Positions 1 to 8,551 of a DNA stretch of 64,000 nucleotides are shown here, piece after piece. The stretch covers positions 124,001 through 188,000 of the forward strand of contig JACRCX010000025.1 in NCBI GenBank assembly GCA_016218815.1, in the 5' to 3' direction. How positions within the stretch are numbered: the first letter of the stretch is position 1; every line of letters begins with the position of its first letter. This DNA is from Deltaproteobacteria bacterium. GTDB lineage: Bacteria > Myxococcota_A > Polyangia > DRWM01 > JAAZOP01. The notes below the pieces were generated by a model. It made no database searches and was not told the origin of the DNA. It worked only from the letters and a program-made list of their open reading frames with translations. The translations under genes were made by a program, and so were the position numbers.

Positions 1-182
1 TTGGCGTCGCCGCAGCAGCCCCCCAGGACCACCTCGCCTCGCTGGACGGCGTCGAGCAGGGGCTGCATCGACTGCGGGGCCGGGTAGCCCCAGAAGATGG
101 GCACGACGTTCTCGGAGCCGCACGTCGGGCAAGAGGGCGTCGTGTCCTTGGTTGGCCGCGTCTTCCGCCTGGCCCGAGGCAC
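1..182 (-). CDS. small zinc-ribbon protein, partial (3' end outside window)
   Basis: This minus-strand reading frame runs off the left edge. It opens at a GTG (180-182) and reads through an N-terminal basic stretch into CPTCGSENVVPIFWGYP, followed by a leucine-rich helix and the motif GEVVLGGCCGDA. Two CxxC-type pairs suggest a small treble-clef or zinc-ribbon fold. The pattern CPxCGS...PI..GYP...GEV.LGGC recurs in small uncharacterised bacterial proteins, as I recall them. Only about 60 residues are visible, so function cannot be assigned. The gene diverges from the plus-strand gene at 374. The frame is supported by the Cys spacing alone, so confidence is moderate. Confidence 0.5.
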   Translation of the reverse strand, partial: MPRARRKTRPTKDTTPSCPTCGSENVVPIFWGYPAPQSMQPLLDAVQRGEVVLGGCCGDA

Positions 183-373
183 CGATGATCGGCTCTTCGG
201 CTTCGCCGCCCGCACGCCGGCATTCTACGCGGTCGTCCAACGTCGCGGTAGCTTGGGTCGCGGTCGACGCCGTGGTCCGACCTGCAGGCCACGACGGACG
301 ATCCGCAGTCGCCGGCGCACTCCGCTTCGGCGACCGCTTGATCTTGAACGCTGCGACGTGACCTGATCCCCGC

Positions 374-1951
374 ATGAGGTCGCCAAGTTTCGGGAAACCG
401 CCAGTCGATCCTCCCCCGCTCAAGCCGGAGCCGCACTACGGTACCTGCACCGACGACGACTTGTCCGAGATCCTGGCCGGCTACCGCGGGCTGGACGTGG
501 CGAGCGGTGGGGCCTACGGGACGTTCCTTCGATCCACCGACGGTTGCAACGGCTGCGACGGCATCCCCGAGGAAAATCGTCCGCTGCCCTTCCTGCACGG
601 TGGGTTCGACTTCCGGAGGCCGATCGCGGCGCTGGCGCTGGAGTTGAAGCGTGCCGCCGATGCCCTGGCGCCGTACCGCCGGAACGCAGACGAGGGACGG
701 CTCAAGGGGACCATCCGCTACTTCCCCGACGACCCGGCGGCGCGGCCGGCGTTGGGGACCTTCCTCCGCAAGCACGACCTGCAGGGGCTCTTCATCGGCC
801 ACTGCGGCTGGAGCGATTTCGCGATGCGTCTGCGGGGAGAGACCGCGTCCCTCGGGGTCAAGCTCATGATTCTGGGCAACGACTGGTACCCGCTGACGCA
901 GTGCGCGAACTTCCTGACCGGTCGCTTCGCGTTCGACCTGGACGTGAAGAACTTCATCCGGAACGTCGCCGAGGAAGAGGACCGGAAGGTGCAGAAACTC
1001 TCGGAGGACGACGCGCGCCGCTTCTTCCGGAAGCACGACGTCTACCTCGGAAACACCCTGCTGTGCTTCCGCAACGGGTGGGGCAAGGAGGGGTCGAGCA
1101 ACCTGTCGTGGCAGTCGTTCGAGAACTGCCGAGAGCGGGTCAAGGCCCACATCCTCGCCCTGCGCCCTCGGGTCGTGGCGACGTTCGGAGCGAACAGCAG
1201 CGCGACCGTCGCGGGGATCTCGACCGGCGCCGACCGACGGACCGAGGAGGCGCTCGCGAAGATCCGGCTCGCCGGACGGGGCACGGTGCCGTTGGGCGCC
1301 AGCGTCACGTCGTACTACGACCGGGTCAGCCGCCCGGCAGGTCTGCCGGTACGGTGCGATGGGCAGGAGTTCGTCTTCGTGCCCCTCTGCCACCCGTCGC
1401 GACGGATCAACCGCTTCCGGGGCGACTACGCCGCCCTCCTGGGAGCGATCGAGGCAACGCAGGTCCACGAGTCTGTTGGTGGCGACGGAACCGACGCAAC
1501 GGCAGGGAGCCTGGGAATGAAACGGTCCGAGGCCGACGAGGACAGGCCGGCAGCGGGTCGGTCACGGCTGCGTGCCGACGACGTCGCCAATGTCGTCCTC
1601 GAGCTGGAGCGCGCCGCTCTGGACCGCTGGGGCCGTGGCGACCCCTCCGGCTTCCTTGAGCTCTGCGCCGACGACGTCGCCTACTTCGACCCGTTCGTCG
1701 AGCGCCGCGTCGACGGTCTCGCCGCCCTGACGACCTACTACGAGTCCCTACGCGGCAAGGTCCGCGTGGACCGGTACGAACTGCTCAACCCGCACGTAGC
1801 CGTCCTCGGCGACGTCGCCGTGCTCACGTTCAACTACATCTCGTGGACCGACGGCGCCGTCCATCGCTGGAACTGCACCGAGGTCTACCGCCACACGCCG
1901 ACTGGGTGGCGCATCGTGCAGACGCACTGGTCGTTGACGAAGCCGGGCTGA
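374..1951 (+). CDS. uracil-DNA glycosylase-like protein fused to a SnoaL-like domain
   Basis: The product has 525 residues. The N-terminal two thirds resemble the uracil-DNA glycosylase superfamily: GNDWYP at about 168-173 fits the water-activating loop (GQDPYH in classic UDG), an N-containing strand (YLGNTLLCF) follows at about 224, and CHPS at 339-342 fits the HPS/HPSP DNA-minor-groove loop. After a charged linker (370-395) comes a 120-residue SnoaL/NTF2-like domain (DRWGRGDPSGFLELCADDVAYFDP onward, ending FNYISWTDGAVHRWN...W). The glycosylase part is inferred from motifs and could be a catalytically divergent member. There is no good Shine-Dalgarno before the chosen ATG. The gene converges on the 1975-2697 gene, which also carries a SnoaL-like domain. 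Confidence 0.72.
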   Translation: MRSPSFGKPPVDPPPLKPEPHYGTCTDDDLSEILAGYRGLDVASGGAYGTFLRSTDGCNGCDGIPEENRPLPFLHGGFDFRRPIAALALELKRAADALAPYRRNADEGRLKGTIRYFPDDPAARPALGTFLRKHDLQGLFIGHCGWSDFAMRLRGETASLGVKLMILGNDWYPLTQCANFLTGRFAFDLDVKNFIRNVAEEEDRKVQKLSEDDARRFFRKHDVYLGNTLLCFRNGWGKEGSSNLSWQSFENCRERVKAHILALRPRVVATFGANSSATVAGISTGADRRTEEALAKIRLAGRGTVPLGASVTSYYDRVSRPAGLPVRCDGQEFVFVPLCHPSRRINRFRGDYAALLGAIEATQVHESVGGDGTDATAGSLGMKRSEADEDRPAAGRSRLRADDVANVVLELERAALDRWGRGDPSGFLELCADDVAYFDPFVERRVDGLAALTTYYESLRGKVRVDRYELLNPHVAVLGDVAVLTFNYISWTDGAVHRWNCTEVYRHTPTGWRIVQTHWSLTKPG

Positions 1952-1974
1952 AGCCCGCCGAGGCGTGCGGCGCA

Positions 1975-2697
1975 TCAACCGGACGACCCCGCGTTCGCTG
2001 CCACCAACTCGTGCATCCGCTTGTTGTCGGCGCAGACCTGCCAGACGGCGATCTTGCCGTCGCGCACGATGGCGCGCCACGCGGCCGGAACCGACCAGGC
2101 GTTCCCAGGCCGCAGGACGCCGTCCGGCGCGTACGTGCCGCCCGCGGTGCCGAACAGCGCGACCGCGTCACCGGCGGAGAACTCCTGCTCGACGACGATG
2201 CAGTAGTCCGGGACGAGGGCGAAGTAGCATCGCCAGCCATCGATCATGGCGTCGCGTCCCTCGACTCGCCCACCAAGCCCGTCCACGAAGACGTGGTCGT
2301 CGGTCATCATCTCGCCGAGGGCGGCGACATCGTGCCGGTTGATGCACGCGACGAACGCCCGGACGACGACCGTCGCCGCCGCAGCGGACGCCACCCGGTC
2401 GAAGCACCCCAACTCCCTCTCGTGGACCGTCAAGCCGGCGCATTGGGCGTCGAGCGCCTCGTACTCCGCGGAGAATGTCGAGCGGAACGAGTCCCATGCT
2501 TCTCGCGACTTCCAGCGGTCGATCGTGACGAAGCGGTCCGGGCGTCCGCGGTCCCGAAGAAGGTCGGTCGAGACGTGGCCCGATGCACGGCGGAACAACC
2601 GCACCCAGTCCCCGTCGGGTCCGTAGGCCCTCTCGAACTCGGCGCGACACTCGGGACGCACGACGAACTCCCACGCGTAGACGTAGTCTGTGCCCAT
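1975..2697 (-). CDS. monooxygenase-like (ABM) plus SnoaL-like two-domain protein
   Basis: The product has 240 residues. The first 95 (YVYAWEFVVRPECRAEFE, then DRGRPDRFVTIDRWKS and W..F) match the antibiotic-biosynthesis-monooxygenase/DUF4937-like ferredoxin fold, usually a small-molecule-handling dimer. The second half (AFVACINRHDVAALGEMMTDDHVFVDG...GRDAMIDGW) is a SnoaL-like cone fold. The ATG at 2697 was chosen because the longer in-frame extension is an arginine/serine-rich shadow. It lies 23 bases from the convergent stop of the UDG-like gene. Substrate is unknown. It may be the last gene of the minus-strand run 5756-1975. Confidence 0.75.
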   Translation of the reverse strand: MGTDYVYAWEFVVRPECRAEFERAYGPDGDWVRLFRRASGHVSTDLLRDRGRPDRFVTIDRWKSREAWDSFRSTFSAEYEALDAQCAGLTVHERELGCFDRVASAAAATVVVRAFVACINRHDVAALGEMMTDDHVFVDGLGGRVEGRDAMIDGWRCYFALVPDYCIVVEQEFSAGDAVALFGTAGGTYAPDGVLRPGNAWSVPAAWRAIVRDGKIAVWQVCADNKRMHELVAANAGSSG

Positions 2698-2767
2698 GCA
2701 GCGCATCGTCCTCCAGAAGCGCCCCGACGGGTCGCGGCGATGCGCGGCGGCCCGGCGAAGCGGCCGG

Positions 2768-3235
2768 CTACCGCAACCCCACCGACAGCGTGAATGCTGC
2801 AGGTTCGCCGGCTCGGGCGCCGAATCCGAACTGGAAGGTGCCCGTGGCGGCGCCGAACAGCTCCTTGATCGCTTCCAGAACCCCAGCCTCGGCCCAACGT
2901 TCCGCGTCGGGACTGACGAGAAACGCGCCAGGGCCGACGTACAGGTAGACGTCGCGCTCGAACCGGACGACATTCTCGCCGGCCTCGATCGTCGCGAAGG
3001 GCAGGTCCGTCTCCATCTTCAACGGCACCGTGTCTCCGGGCGCAAAGCGCACGACCACCGCCCCGCCCTGCGCCACCCGCCCTAGCGCCTCGCCGACGGT
3101 CTCGGCGCCCAGGTCGACCGCGGTGACCGTCGGTACTCCGGCGGTGTCCACGGAACGAATGCCCGAACATCCACAGACGGTGGCGCCCACGAGTCCGAGG
3201 CATCCGATCCACGCTGCCGATGCACTTCTCGTCAT
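2768..3235 (-). CDS. putative secreted lipoprotein of unknown function
   Basis: The product has 155 residues. An N-terminal segment MTRSASAAWIGCLGLVGATVCGC is a short signal peptide ending in a lipobox-like cysteine, though Cys at -2 is not canonical. The mature part is beta-rich and ends with the alternating pattern typical of an outer-membrane or beta-sandwich strand (FQFGFGARAGEPAAFTLSVGLR). Its ATG overlaps the stop of the upstream sigma/alpha-CTD gene (ATGA), so the two are translationally coupled. No family was recognised. Confidence 0.6.
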   Translation of the reverse strand: MTRSASAAWIGCLGLVGATVCGCSGIRSVDTAGVPTVTAVDLGAETVGEALGRVAQGGAVVVRFAPGDTVPLKMETDLPFATIEAGENVVRFERDVYLYVGPGAFLVSPDAERWAEAGVLEAIKELFGAATGTFQFGFGARAGEPAAFTLSVGLR

Positions 3236-4254
3236 GGCTTCACTCCCTTCGGCATCGTCATTACCCCAGCTTCCCCCGGTGTTCTCCCGGCGGAGGAAGA
3301 TACCGGAGCGCCGTCCGCAGAGGACGGCAACCCGCCGGTCCTCGGGTCAGGCATCGGAGGCGCCGCGGCTGGCGGCGGCGCCGGCACCGGCTCGTCCTGC
3401 AGCACCGCGACCACCGAGTCGGCAAGGCGTTGAGCCACGTCGCGCAGCTCGGGCCGAACGGCGAGCAGGCGATTGAGGACGGCGCGGGCGATTTCAGGGG
3501 GAAGCCGGTCGACGGTCTGCGGCGCTCGTTCGGGTCGGGCTGGCAACGGGTCTGGCAGGACGGAGCCATCTCCGACCCCCGCCGGCCCAGCGGTCCGCTC
3601 GCCGTTGTTGAGATCCTTGGGGCTCTCGCCCATCGCGGCCGCTCGCATGGATGCCCAGCCGTTGACCTTCACCCCGAGTTGCAGGCCGTGCGCCGTCAGG
3701 ACTTCCTTCACCGCGCGCAGGGAGCAGCGCCCGAAGTTTTTCAGGCGCAGGAGTTGCCCCTCGGTCTTCTCCACCAGATCCCCGACGAGATCGATTCCGC
3801 CGTTGGCCAACGCCCCGGCGGCACGCGCACCCAGCGGAAGGGCACCGACGCCCAACAGCAGTCGCTGACGCGCGTCGCCAGGGAGATCGACCGCCACGAG
3901 CACGGGAGGGGGCGGCACGGGTGGATGCCCGCTGCAGAACGACGCCAGCGTCCGCTCGACGGCGACCCGGGGTCGCAGGTGGCTGGAACGCGGCCGCAAC
4001 CGGAGCTTCCGCAACGCCTGTGCCTCGATCTGCGAAGCTCGCGACGGCGCTACGCGAAGCGATGCCGCCACCTGTTCCGTCGTTCGCGGCGGTTTTCGGA
4101 GAAAGCGCTGCCGGATGACGTACGCTTCGCGGGGCCCCAGCGTGTGCAGGACCAGGTCGATCCTCTCGGCGAGGCTCGCCTCCTGTTCCGGGGTCATCGG
4201 CTCGTCCGGAACCCCCAGGACAGCCTCGGTGAGCGTGCGGTGCGCCGGCGGCAC
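3232..4254 (-). CDS. sigma-70 region 4-like protein fused to RNA polymerase alpha C-terminal domain
   Basis: The product has about 340 residues from a GTG start at 4254. Residues 20-85 form a sigma-region-4-type helix-turn-helix: LGPREAYVIRQRFL, then TTEQVAASLRVAPSRASQIEAQALRKLR. Residues 148-195 match the alpha-subunit C-terminal domain, with helix-hairpin-helix LLRLKNFGRCSLRAVKEVL. The rest is proline-rich linker and a low-complexity C-terminus. No region 2 is visible, so it cannot be a complete sigma factor. It could recruit RNA polymerase through the alpha-CTD/sigma-4 contact surface, as an appropriator or activator; this is inference. The longer in-frame extension to 4689 is a shadow of the HU gene and was trimmed. 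It is coupled to the downstream lipoprotein gene. Confidence 0.7.
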   Translation of the reverse strand: MPPAHRTLTEAVLGVPDEPMTPEQEASLAERIDLVLHTLGPREAYVIRQRFLRKPPRTTEQVAASLRVAPSRASQIEAQALRKLRLRPRSSHLRPRVAVERTLASFCSGHPPVPPPPVLVAVDLPGDARQRLLLGVGALPLGARAAGALANGGIDLVGDLVEKTEGQLLRLKNFGRCSLRAVKEVLTAHGLQLGVKVNGWASMRAAAMGESPKDLNNGERTAGPAGVGDGSVLPDPLPARPERAPQTVDRLPPEIARAVLNRLLAVRPELRDVAQRLADSVVAVLQDEPVPAPPPAAAPPMPDPRTGGLPSSADGAPVSSSAGRTPGEAGVMTMPKGVKP

Positions 4255-4268
4255 GTCGGGCCCGCGGG

Positions 4269-4577
4269 CTACCCCACGGCCTCCTTGAGCGCCTTGGTCG
4301 CCGAGAAGCGCACGACGCGCTTGGCGGGCTTGGCCTTTCGCATCTCCTCCTGCTTCGTGAACGGGTTGATCCACTTCCCCGCCGGGACGGCAGCGCGGAC
4401 CCGCACCTTCGCCTTCACGAAGCCGGGGAGAATCGCGAACTCCCCCGGTCTCTTCTTGCCCAACTCCTTGACGGCCAGCTCGCCGAGAGCCTCGAACACC
4501 GCCGCGACGAGCTTCTTGCTCGCGCCCGTCTTCTCCGCGAGCAACGCCACGATCTGGGACTTCGTCATCTTCGCCAT
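4269..4577 (-). CDS. HU/IHF-family DNA-binding protein
   Basis: The product has 102 residues beginning MAKMTKSQIVALLAEKTGASKK, the classic HU N-terminal helix pair. It continues through the saddle strands (GEFAILPGFVKAKVRVRAAVPAGK) to the C-terminal KPAKRVVRFSATKALKEAV. The DNA-bending beta-arm is present but unusual: NPFTKQEEMRKAKPAK replaces the typical NPQTG region. The ATG at 4577 is preceded by AGGAGG with good spacing and was preferred over the longer start at 4613. It lies immediately upstream of the sigma-4/alpha-CTD gene, so the pair may act together on element transcription or nucleoid structure. Confidence 0.88.
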   Translation of the reverse strand: MAKMTKSQIVALLAEKTGASKKLVAAVFEALGELAVKELGKKRPGEFAILPGFVKAKVRVRAAVPAGKWINPFTKQEEMRKAKPAKRVVRFSATKALKEAVG

Positions 4578-4698
4578 GTTGGTCCTCCTGACCGCCGCCG
4601 TCTTCGGCGGCATCGCCCACCTCGGCTCCGGAGAATGGCATGTATGGCAACGACCGCGGCTGGGTCAACTTCGCTGCCGGCACCGCCACCCCACCGCA

Positions 4699-5139
4699 TC
4701 AGAGCAGCTCACGCCTCGCGCGCCGGTTGACGGCGTCCCGCAGTGCCGCGACGTCCCCCTCGGCGGGCCTCCATCGTCCCATGTGGTCGTACGCCCGGGC
4801 TGCGAACTTGTCGCGGGCGTCGAGGATGTCGGGGGAACCGAACGGCGGGGGCAATCGACCGGCCGCCATCTCCGAGGCGAGTCGCATCCGTCGGTGCTGC
4901 TCGTCCGGGTCGACCATGCCGCGGGAATCCACCTTGTACTTGAAGTACCCGACCCGGTACACCTGCGTCGCGCGCCGGCCTGACAGGCCGACCTGGACTT
5001 CGGCAAACTCGAGGTACCCACGGGTCGAAGCTTCGGGAAACGCCCGCCGGCCATGGAAGAAGTCCTCCATCGCCTGCAATGCCACCGGGCGGATGTCTGC
5101 CTCGGCATGTCGAATGAAGAACCAGATCGTGAAGCCCAT
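4699..5139 (-). CDS. hypothetical protein
   Basis: The product has 146 residues starting MGFTIWFFIRHAEADIRPVALQ. It contains a central YRVGYFKYKVDSRGMVDPDEQHRRMRLASEMA segment and a C-terminal basic helix. No domain was recognised. Codon composition and frame are convincing against the alternative overlapping minus-strand frames. It follows the zinc-ribbon gene at 5151-5756 with an 11-base gap and so is probably co-transcribed with it. Confidence 0.6.
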   Translation of the reverse strand: MGFTIWFFIRHAEADIRPVALQAMEDFFHGRRAFPEASTRGYLEFAEVQVGLSGRRATQVYRVGYFKYKVDSRGMVDPDEQHRRMRLASEMAAGRLPPPFGSPDILDARDKFAARAYDHMGRWRPAEGDVAALRDAVNRRARRELL

Positions 5140-5150
5140 CGGTCCCGCCG

Positions 5151-5756
5151 CTATCGTGCCGGAAGGGTGGGGAACGCCTCGGCCGGTACCTCGGTCCCGT
5201 CCTTGAAACGGCGGATGCCGACGCCAGAACGGACGAAGGCGCCGGCGTATTGCTGGAGAACGTCCAGGTGCTGCCGGCCACCGGAATTGCGCCGGCACGC
5301 CGTGAACCGCGCCGTCCCCAGGATCTTCGCCACGTCCTCCCGCGGCTGGCCCGCCACCTCGCGCTCGACGATCTCGACGACCTTTTCGCAGCCCAGTTGC
5401 CGGATTCGGTCGGCCAGCGTCTCCAGGGTGTCGCCGAAGGCGTAGAGGTCGAGCAGAACCTCGAACATCGCGATGGCCTGCTCGTCGTTGAGCTTGTAGC
5501 CCCGCTCCCGGTCGGCGAGGCACACCGCCGCCTCGATCGGGAAGGAGATGTGCTGGAGCTCCAGAGACTGGTTCATCTCGTGCGGCGAGAAGCGGGGCAG
5601 GTGGTCGTAGTCGCGCGTGGGCGGCATGTAGAAGCCGCAGTCGCCGCACGCGTCGGGAACACGGATCGTGGCGCAGCAGGGTGGGCAGACGGAAACGAGA
5701 CGGGCGCGGCACAGCCGCTTGCCCTTCCGGTCGTTGCAGACGGGGCATTTGGCCAT
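5151..5756 (-). CDS. cysteine-rich zinc-binding hypothetical protein
   Basis: The product has 201 residues starting MAKCPVCNDRKGKRLC. Cysteines at 4, 7, 16, 24, 27, 28, 37 and 40 form two or more zinc-binding knuckles (CPVC, CPPCC, CGDC). An acidic helical domain follows (LNDEQAIAMFEVLLDLYAFGDTLETLADRIRQLG). In some bacteria, SEC-C-related or YecA-like proteins have an N-terminal zinc module with this CPxC...CPxCC..R spacing; assignment here is uncertain. It heads the minus-strand run 5756-1975 and diverges from the gene at 5982 across about 225 bases, which should hold both promoters. Confidence 0.65.
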   Translation of the reverse strand: MAKCPVCNDRKGKRLCRARLVSVCPPCCATIRVPDACGDCGFYMPPTRDYDHLPRFSPHEMNQSLELQHISFPIEAAVCLADRERGYKLNDEQAIAMFEVLLDLYAFGDTLETLADRIRQLGCEKVVEIVEREVAGQPREDVAKILGTARFTACRRNSGGRQHLDVLQQYAGAFVRSGVGIRRFKDGTEVPAEAFPTLPAR

Positions 5757-5981
5757 GGCGTTCGATACGCCGACGGATGGTGTCACGTCAACCAAGCGAC
5801 AACGCATTCGAGTTCCCCGCGACCAATCGTCCGCGGGGCCACTTGGGAGATCTCGCGTCAACGTTGCGTTCCGCCGCCGGCGTGGGGCAGGCTCCCAGCC
5901 GCCGACGAGAAGCGGGTCCATCGCGTTCGTCGGCGAGGACGCCGTGGGGGCGAATGGCGGCGCAGGAGGAGAGCGACCGAC

Positions 5982-7328
5982 GTGGGCAAGAAGAAGCGGC
6001 AACCCGTGGCACGGCGACCAGAGCACGGCAACCGGGACGAACGTCCAGGCGGCGACCGCAAGCTGTCCGCCATCATGGAGGAGATGGCACGCCGGCTCCT
6101 GAAGGAGCCGGAAGGCGTGCCGTCGGCAGCCGCAGCCCAGATGGCTCTCATGCTCGCGGCGTCCGCATGGAACTTCGCCTGCGGCGATGCCGCGATGCGC
6201 GAGAAGCGCCTGGAGCTGATCAAGGAGTTCGAGCGAGCCGGCGCGATGCCCTGGCCGGAGTTGCTCCCCGGTGACCCCGACGATCTCATCGCGAGCCTCG
6301 TCGCGTACAAGCAGACCCGGTATCCCCACGACCGCCGGCGCATCGTCGCCGCCGGGATGGGCCCGGACGGTACCATCCGCGTGCATTGGGTCGACGGGAA
6401 CACCCCGGTGAAAGCGGCGTTCGGTACGCCGGCAGCTCCCGCGCTCGCAGGCGGTACTCCCATCGCCGACAAGCTGATCGCCAAGATGAAGCGGCACGTG
6501 CATGGCGGGGTCGTCAAGCTCAAGGAGGTGATCAAGGGGCGCGCCATCGCGCAGGAGATGCAGCGCTCGGTGGTGACCATGGAGGGGTTGGCCGAGTACC
6601 ACCCTGCTCACGCCGCCTACATCTACGCGCAAAACCAGATGTCCGTGATGTCGCAGCAACTCACCGCCCTGCGAGAGCTGGCGCCCTTGGCTGACATCGT
6701 GGAGAAGGCGGAGGAGATGTACCTGCCGAGCGGGCCGCCGATGAGCCCGCTCACGGCGTCGTACTTCACGTGCTGGGCGTTCTTCGACGCCTGCATCGGG
6801 CCGGCGAACGAGACCATCGGAACGACCGCCATCAAGGCAGGCGCGGCATTCGGGATGCACCCCGATCTGGTTCGCGTCCTGCAGCTGATGCAGGACTCCA
6901 CGATGGGCCTGTACGTTCTCGACGGCACCCAGGGTGACCGCGCCATGCTCCGGGATCTCGGCAGCGACACCGTCTGCGGCGCGATCGTCCCATCCGGCTA
7001 CCGTGGCCAGAAGGGCGAGATCTGGTTCGTGCGGGTGCTGCCCCCGCCGCTCCCCGGCGGCACGGAGCACGTCGTCTTCACCACGCCGTACGTCGTGCTC
7101 TCGCCGGGGTTGCCCGAGTGGCTGGCCTACTTCGGCCGGTCCATCCCCGACGCGCCCCGGGAGGCTCGGCTCGAGGTGCTCCATCACCACATGAAGTACG
7201 GACCCACGCGCAACTACTGGAACGACTTCGTCCTCGAGGCGTACGTCAACCACCGGGCGGACGTGATCTACCTGACCGGTCTCCCCGACCGTCCCGAGAC
7301 GCGGCCGCATTCCATGGTGAGCCGCTAA
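5982..7328 (+). CDS. hypothetical protein, 448 residues
   Basis: The start GTG (5982) is preceded by a strong AGGAGGA. The protein begins MGKKKRQPVARRPEHG, then has a mixed alpha/beta body with AAAQMALMLAASAWNFACGD, a helical segment ADKLIAKMKRHVHGGVVKLKEVIKG, a tyrosine-rich middle and an ordered C-terminus (EVLHHHMKYGPTRNYWNDFVLEAYVNH). No known domain was recognised and no transmembrane segment is clear. It is transcribed alone between a divergent gene (5756) and a convergent one (7898). Confidence 0.6.
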   Translation: MGKKKRQPVARRPEHGNRDERPGGDRKLSAIMEEMARRLLKEPEGVPSAAAAQMALMLAASAWNFACGDAAMREKRLELIKEFERAGAMPWPELLPGDPDDLIASLVAYKQTRYPHDRRRIVAAGMGPDGTIRVHWVDGNTPVKAAFGTPAAPALAGGTPIADKLIAKMKRHVHGGVVKLKEVIKGRAIAQEMQRSVVTMEGLAEYHPAHAAYIYAQNQMSVMSQQLTALRELAPLADIVEKAEEMYLPSGPPMSPLTASYFTCWAFFDACIGPANETIGTTAIKAGAAFGMHPDLVRVLQLMQDSTMGLYVLDGTQGDRAMLRDLGSDTVCGAIVPSGYRGQKGEIWFVRVLPPPLPGGTEHVVFTTPYVVLSPGLPEWLAYFGRSIPDAPREARLEVLHHHMKYGPTRNYWNDFVLEAYVNHRADVIYLTGLPDRPETRPHSMVSR

Positions 7329-7385
7329 CGGCGGCATCGGACGGCTTGGCCGCCCGGCGATCAACCATCGGTGGGATGGAGTGGG

Positions 7386-7898
7386 CTACCCGGACGGATC
7401 CGTCTCGCCTTCGCCGCCGACGACGGTGAGCGGCTTCTTCCCCTTGAAGCGGTCGAGCCAGCGGAACAGCGACTCGCCGCGGTTGCGGGTCTCGATCTCG
7501 ACCTTGCCGTCCGGCCGGATCGTGACGTCGGTCTTCATGCATCGTCCCCGGACGTAGTCGCTGGTGAAGCGCAGTTCGCCGCGCTCGTAGCGCAGGCAGC
7601 GGAACAGGTCGGCGACCGTGAACTCGTCGTTCTCGACGAAGTCGATGTCCGAAACCCCACGGGGTCGCGCGTCGTGGAAGGACTGCACGGCCAGGGCGAA
7701 CATGAACCCGAACGCGCCCCACTCGACGTCGGTGCCCGGCTCGTCCTCGCCGGCAAGCTGGATCTCGGCCGTCGTGACCACGATGTTCTCGCCGGCGTGC
7801 GACGGCGTCGACTTGCTCGCCAGGATCTCGAACTCGACCTTGACCGCCGTCTCCAGCAGTTCGTAGCCGGCCTCGCGTTCTCCGTGTCCTTCGACCAT
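7386..7898 (-). CDS. hypothetical protein
   Basis: The product has 170 residues from MVEGHGEREAGYELLETAVKVEFEIL. The ATG at 7898 has a GGGAGGCG Shine-Dalgarno. The protein is a compact alternating beta/alpha sequence with the terminal pattern DVTIRPDGKVEIETRNRGESLFRWLDRFKGKK. No family was recognised. It converges on the 5982-7328 gene with a 57-base gap that may hold a bidirectional terminator. Confidence 0.6.
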   Translation of the reverse strand: MVEGHGEREAGYELLETAVKVEFEILASKSTPSHAGENIVVTTAEIQLAGEDEPGTDVEWGAFGFMFALAVQSFHDARPRGVSDIDFVENDEFTVADLFRCLRYERGELRFTSDYVRGRCMKTDVTIRPDGKVEIETRNRGESLFRWLDRFKGKKPLTVVGGEGETDPSG

Positions 7899-8032
7899 CC
7901 GCCTTCGCCTCCCGCCCGCCTCCGGCGATGCGCCGGACGGTGGACGACGTCTAGGCGATGCGCCGAAACCGGTCAACCCGCCGTGCGCGCGCGACGGAGG
8001 TAGGTCCTCCGTGGCATCATCCCCTTCGCGCC

Positions 8033-8551
8033 ATGCCCGCCGACATCCGCATCCTCCCCGCCACCACCCCCGACCACGTCGCCCACGCCCGCGCCCTGTT
8101 CCTCGAGTACGCCGCCACGCTGGGCTTCGACCTCTCGTTCCAGGGCTTCGACGCCGAACTCGCCGCGCTGCCCGGCGGGTACGCGGCGCCCGGCGGGGCG
8201 CTGCTCCTCGCCTACGTCGGCGATGACGTCGCCGGCTGCGTGGCGATGCGGCCGTTCGACGAGGGTATCTGCGAGATGAAGCGGCTGTACGTGAGGCCGG
8301 CGTACCGTGGGCTCGGCGTCGGGCGACGCCTGGCGACGGAGATCATCGAGGCGGCGAGGGCGGCGGGGTACGCGAGGATGCGCCTGGACACGGTGCCGAC
8401 GATGGTCGAGGCGATCGCGATGTACAGGGCGGTCGGGTTCGTGGAGATCGGGGCGTACAGGGTCAACCCGGTGGAAGGGGCGGTGTACTTGGAGATGGAC
8501 CTGCGACGACGGCGGCGGAGCAGGGTGATGAAGACGTCGTACCTGGTATGA
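8033..8551 (+). CDS. GNAT-family N-acetyltransferase
   Basis: The product has 172 residues starting [31 protein letters not shown]. The acetyl-CoA pyrophosphate-binding loop is clear ([22 protein letters not shown], the Q/RxxGxG/A motif A), preceded by the beta4 strand EMKRLYVRP and followed by the C-terminal [18 protein letters not shown]. Such enzymes transfer acetyl groups to small amines or protein N-termini; the substrate is unknown. The last dozen residues are arginine-rich and may have been extended by insertion of the neighbouring IS110 element. Confidence 0.88.
   Translation: MPADIRILPATTPDHVAHARALFLEYAATLGFDLSFQGFDAELAALPGGYAAPGGALLLAYVGDDVAGCVAMRPFDEGICEMKRLYVRPAYRGLGVGRRLATEIIEAARAAGYARMRLDTVPTMVEAIAMYRAVGFVEIGAYRVNPVEGAVYLEMDLRRRRRSRVMKTSYLV

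Noticed and set aside
3232..4689. 485-residue minus-strand ORF
   Set aside because: Its first ~145 residues are a shadow frame of the HU gene (4269-4577). Only the 3232-4254 part carries recognisable domains.
5250..7328. 692-residue plus-strand ORF
   Set aside because: The part before 5982 lies antisense to the zinc-binding gene 5151-5756. The GTG at 5982 has the good ribosome-binding site.
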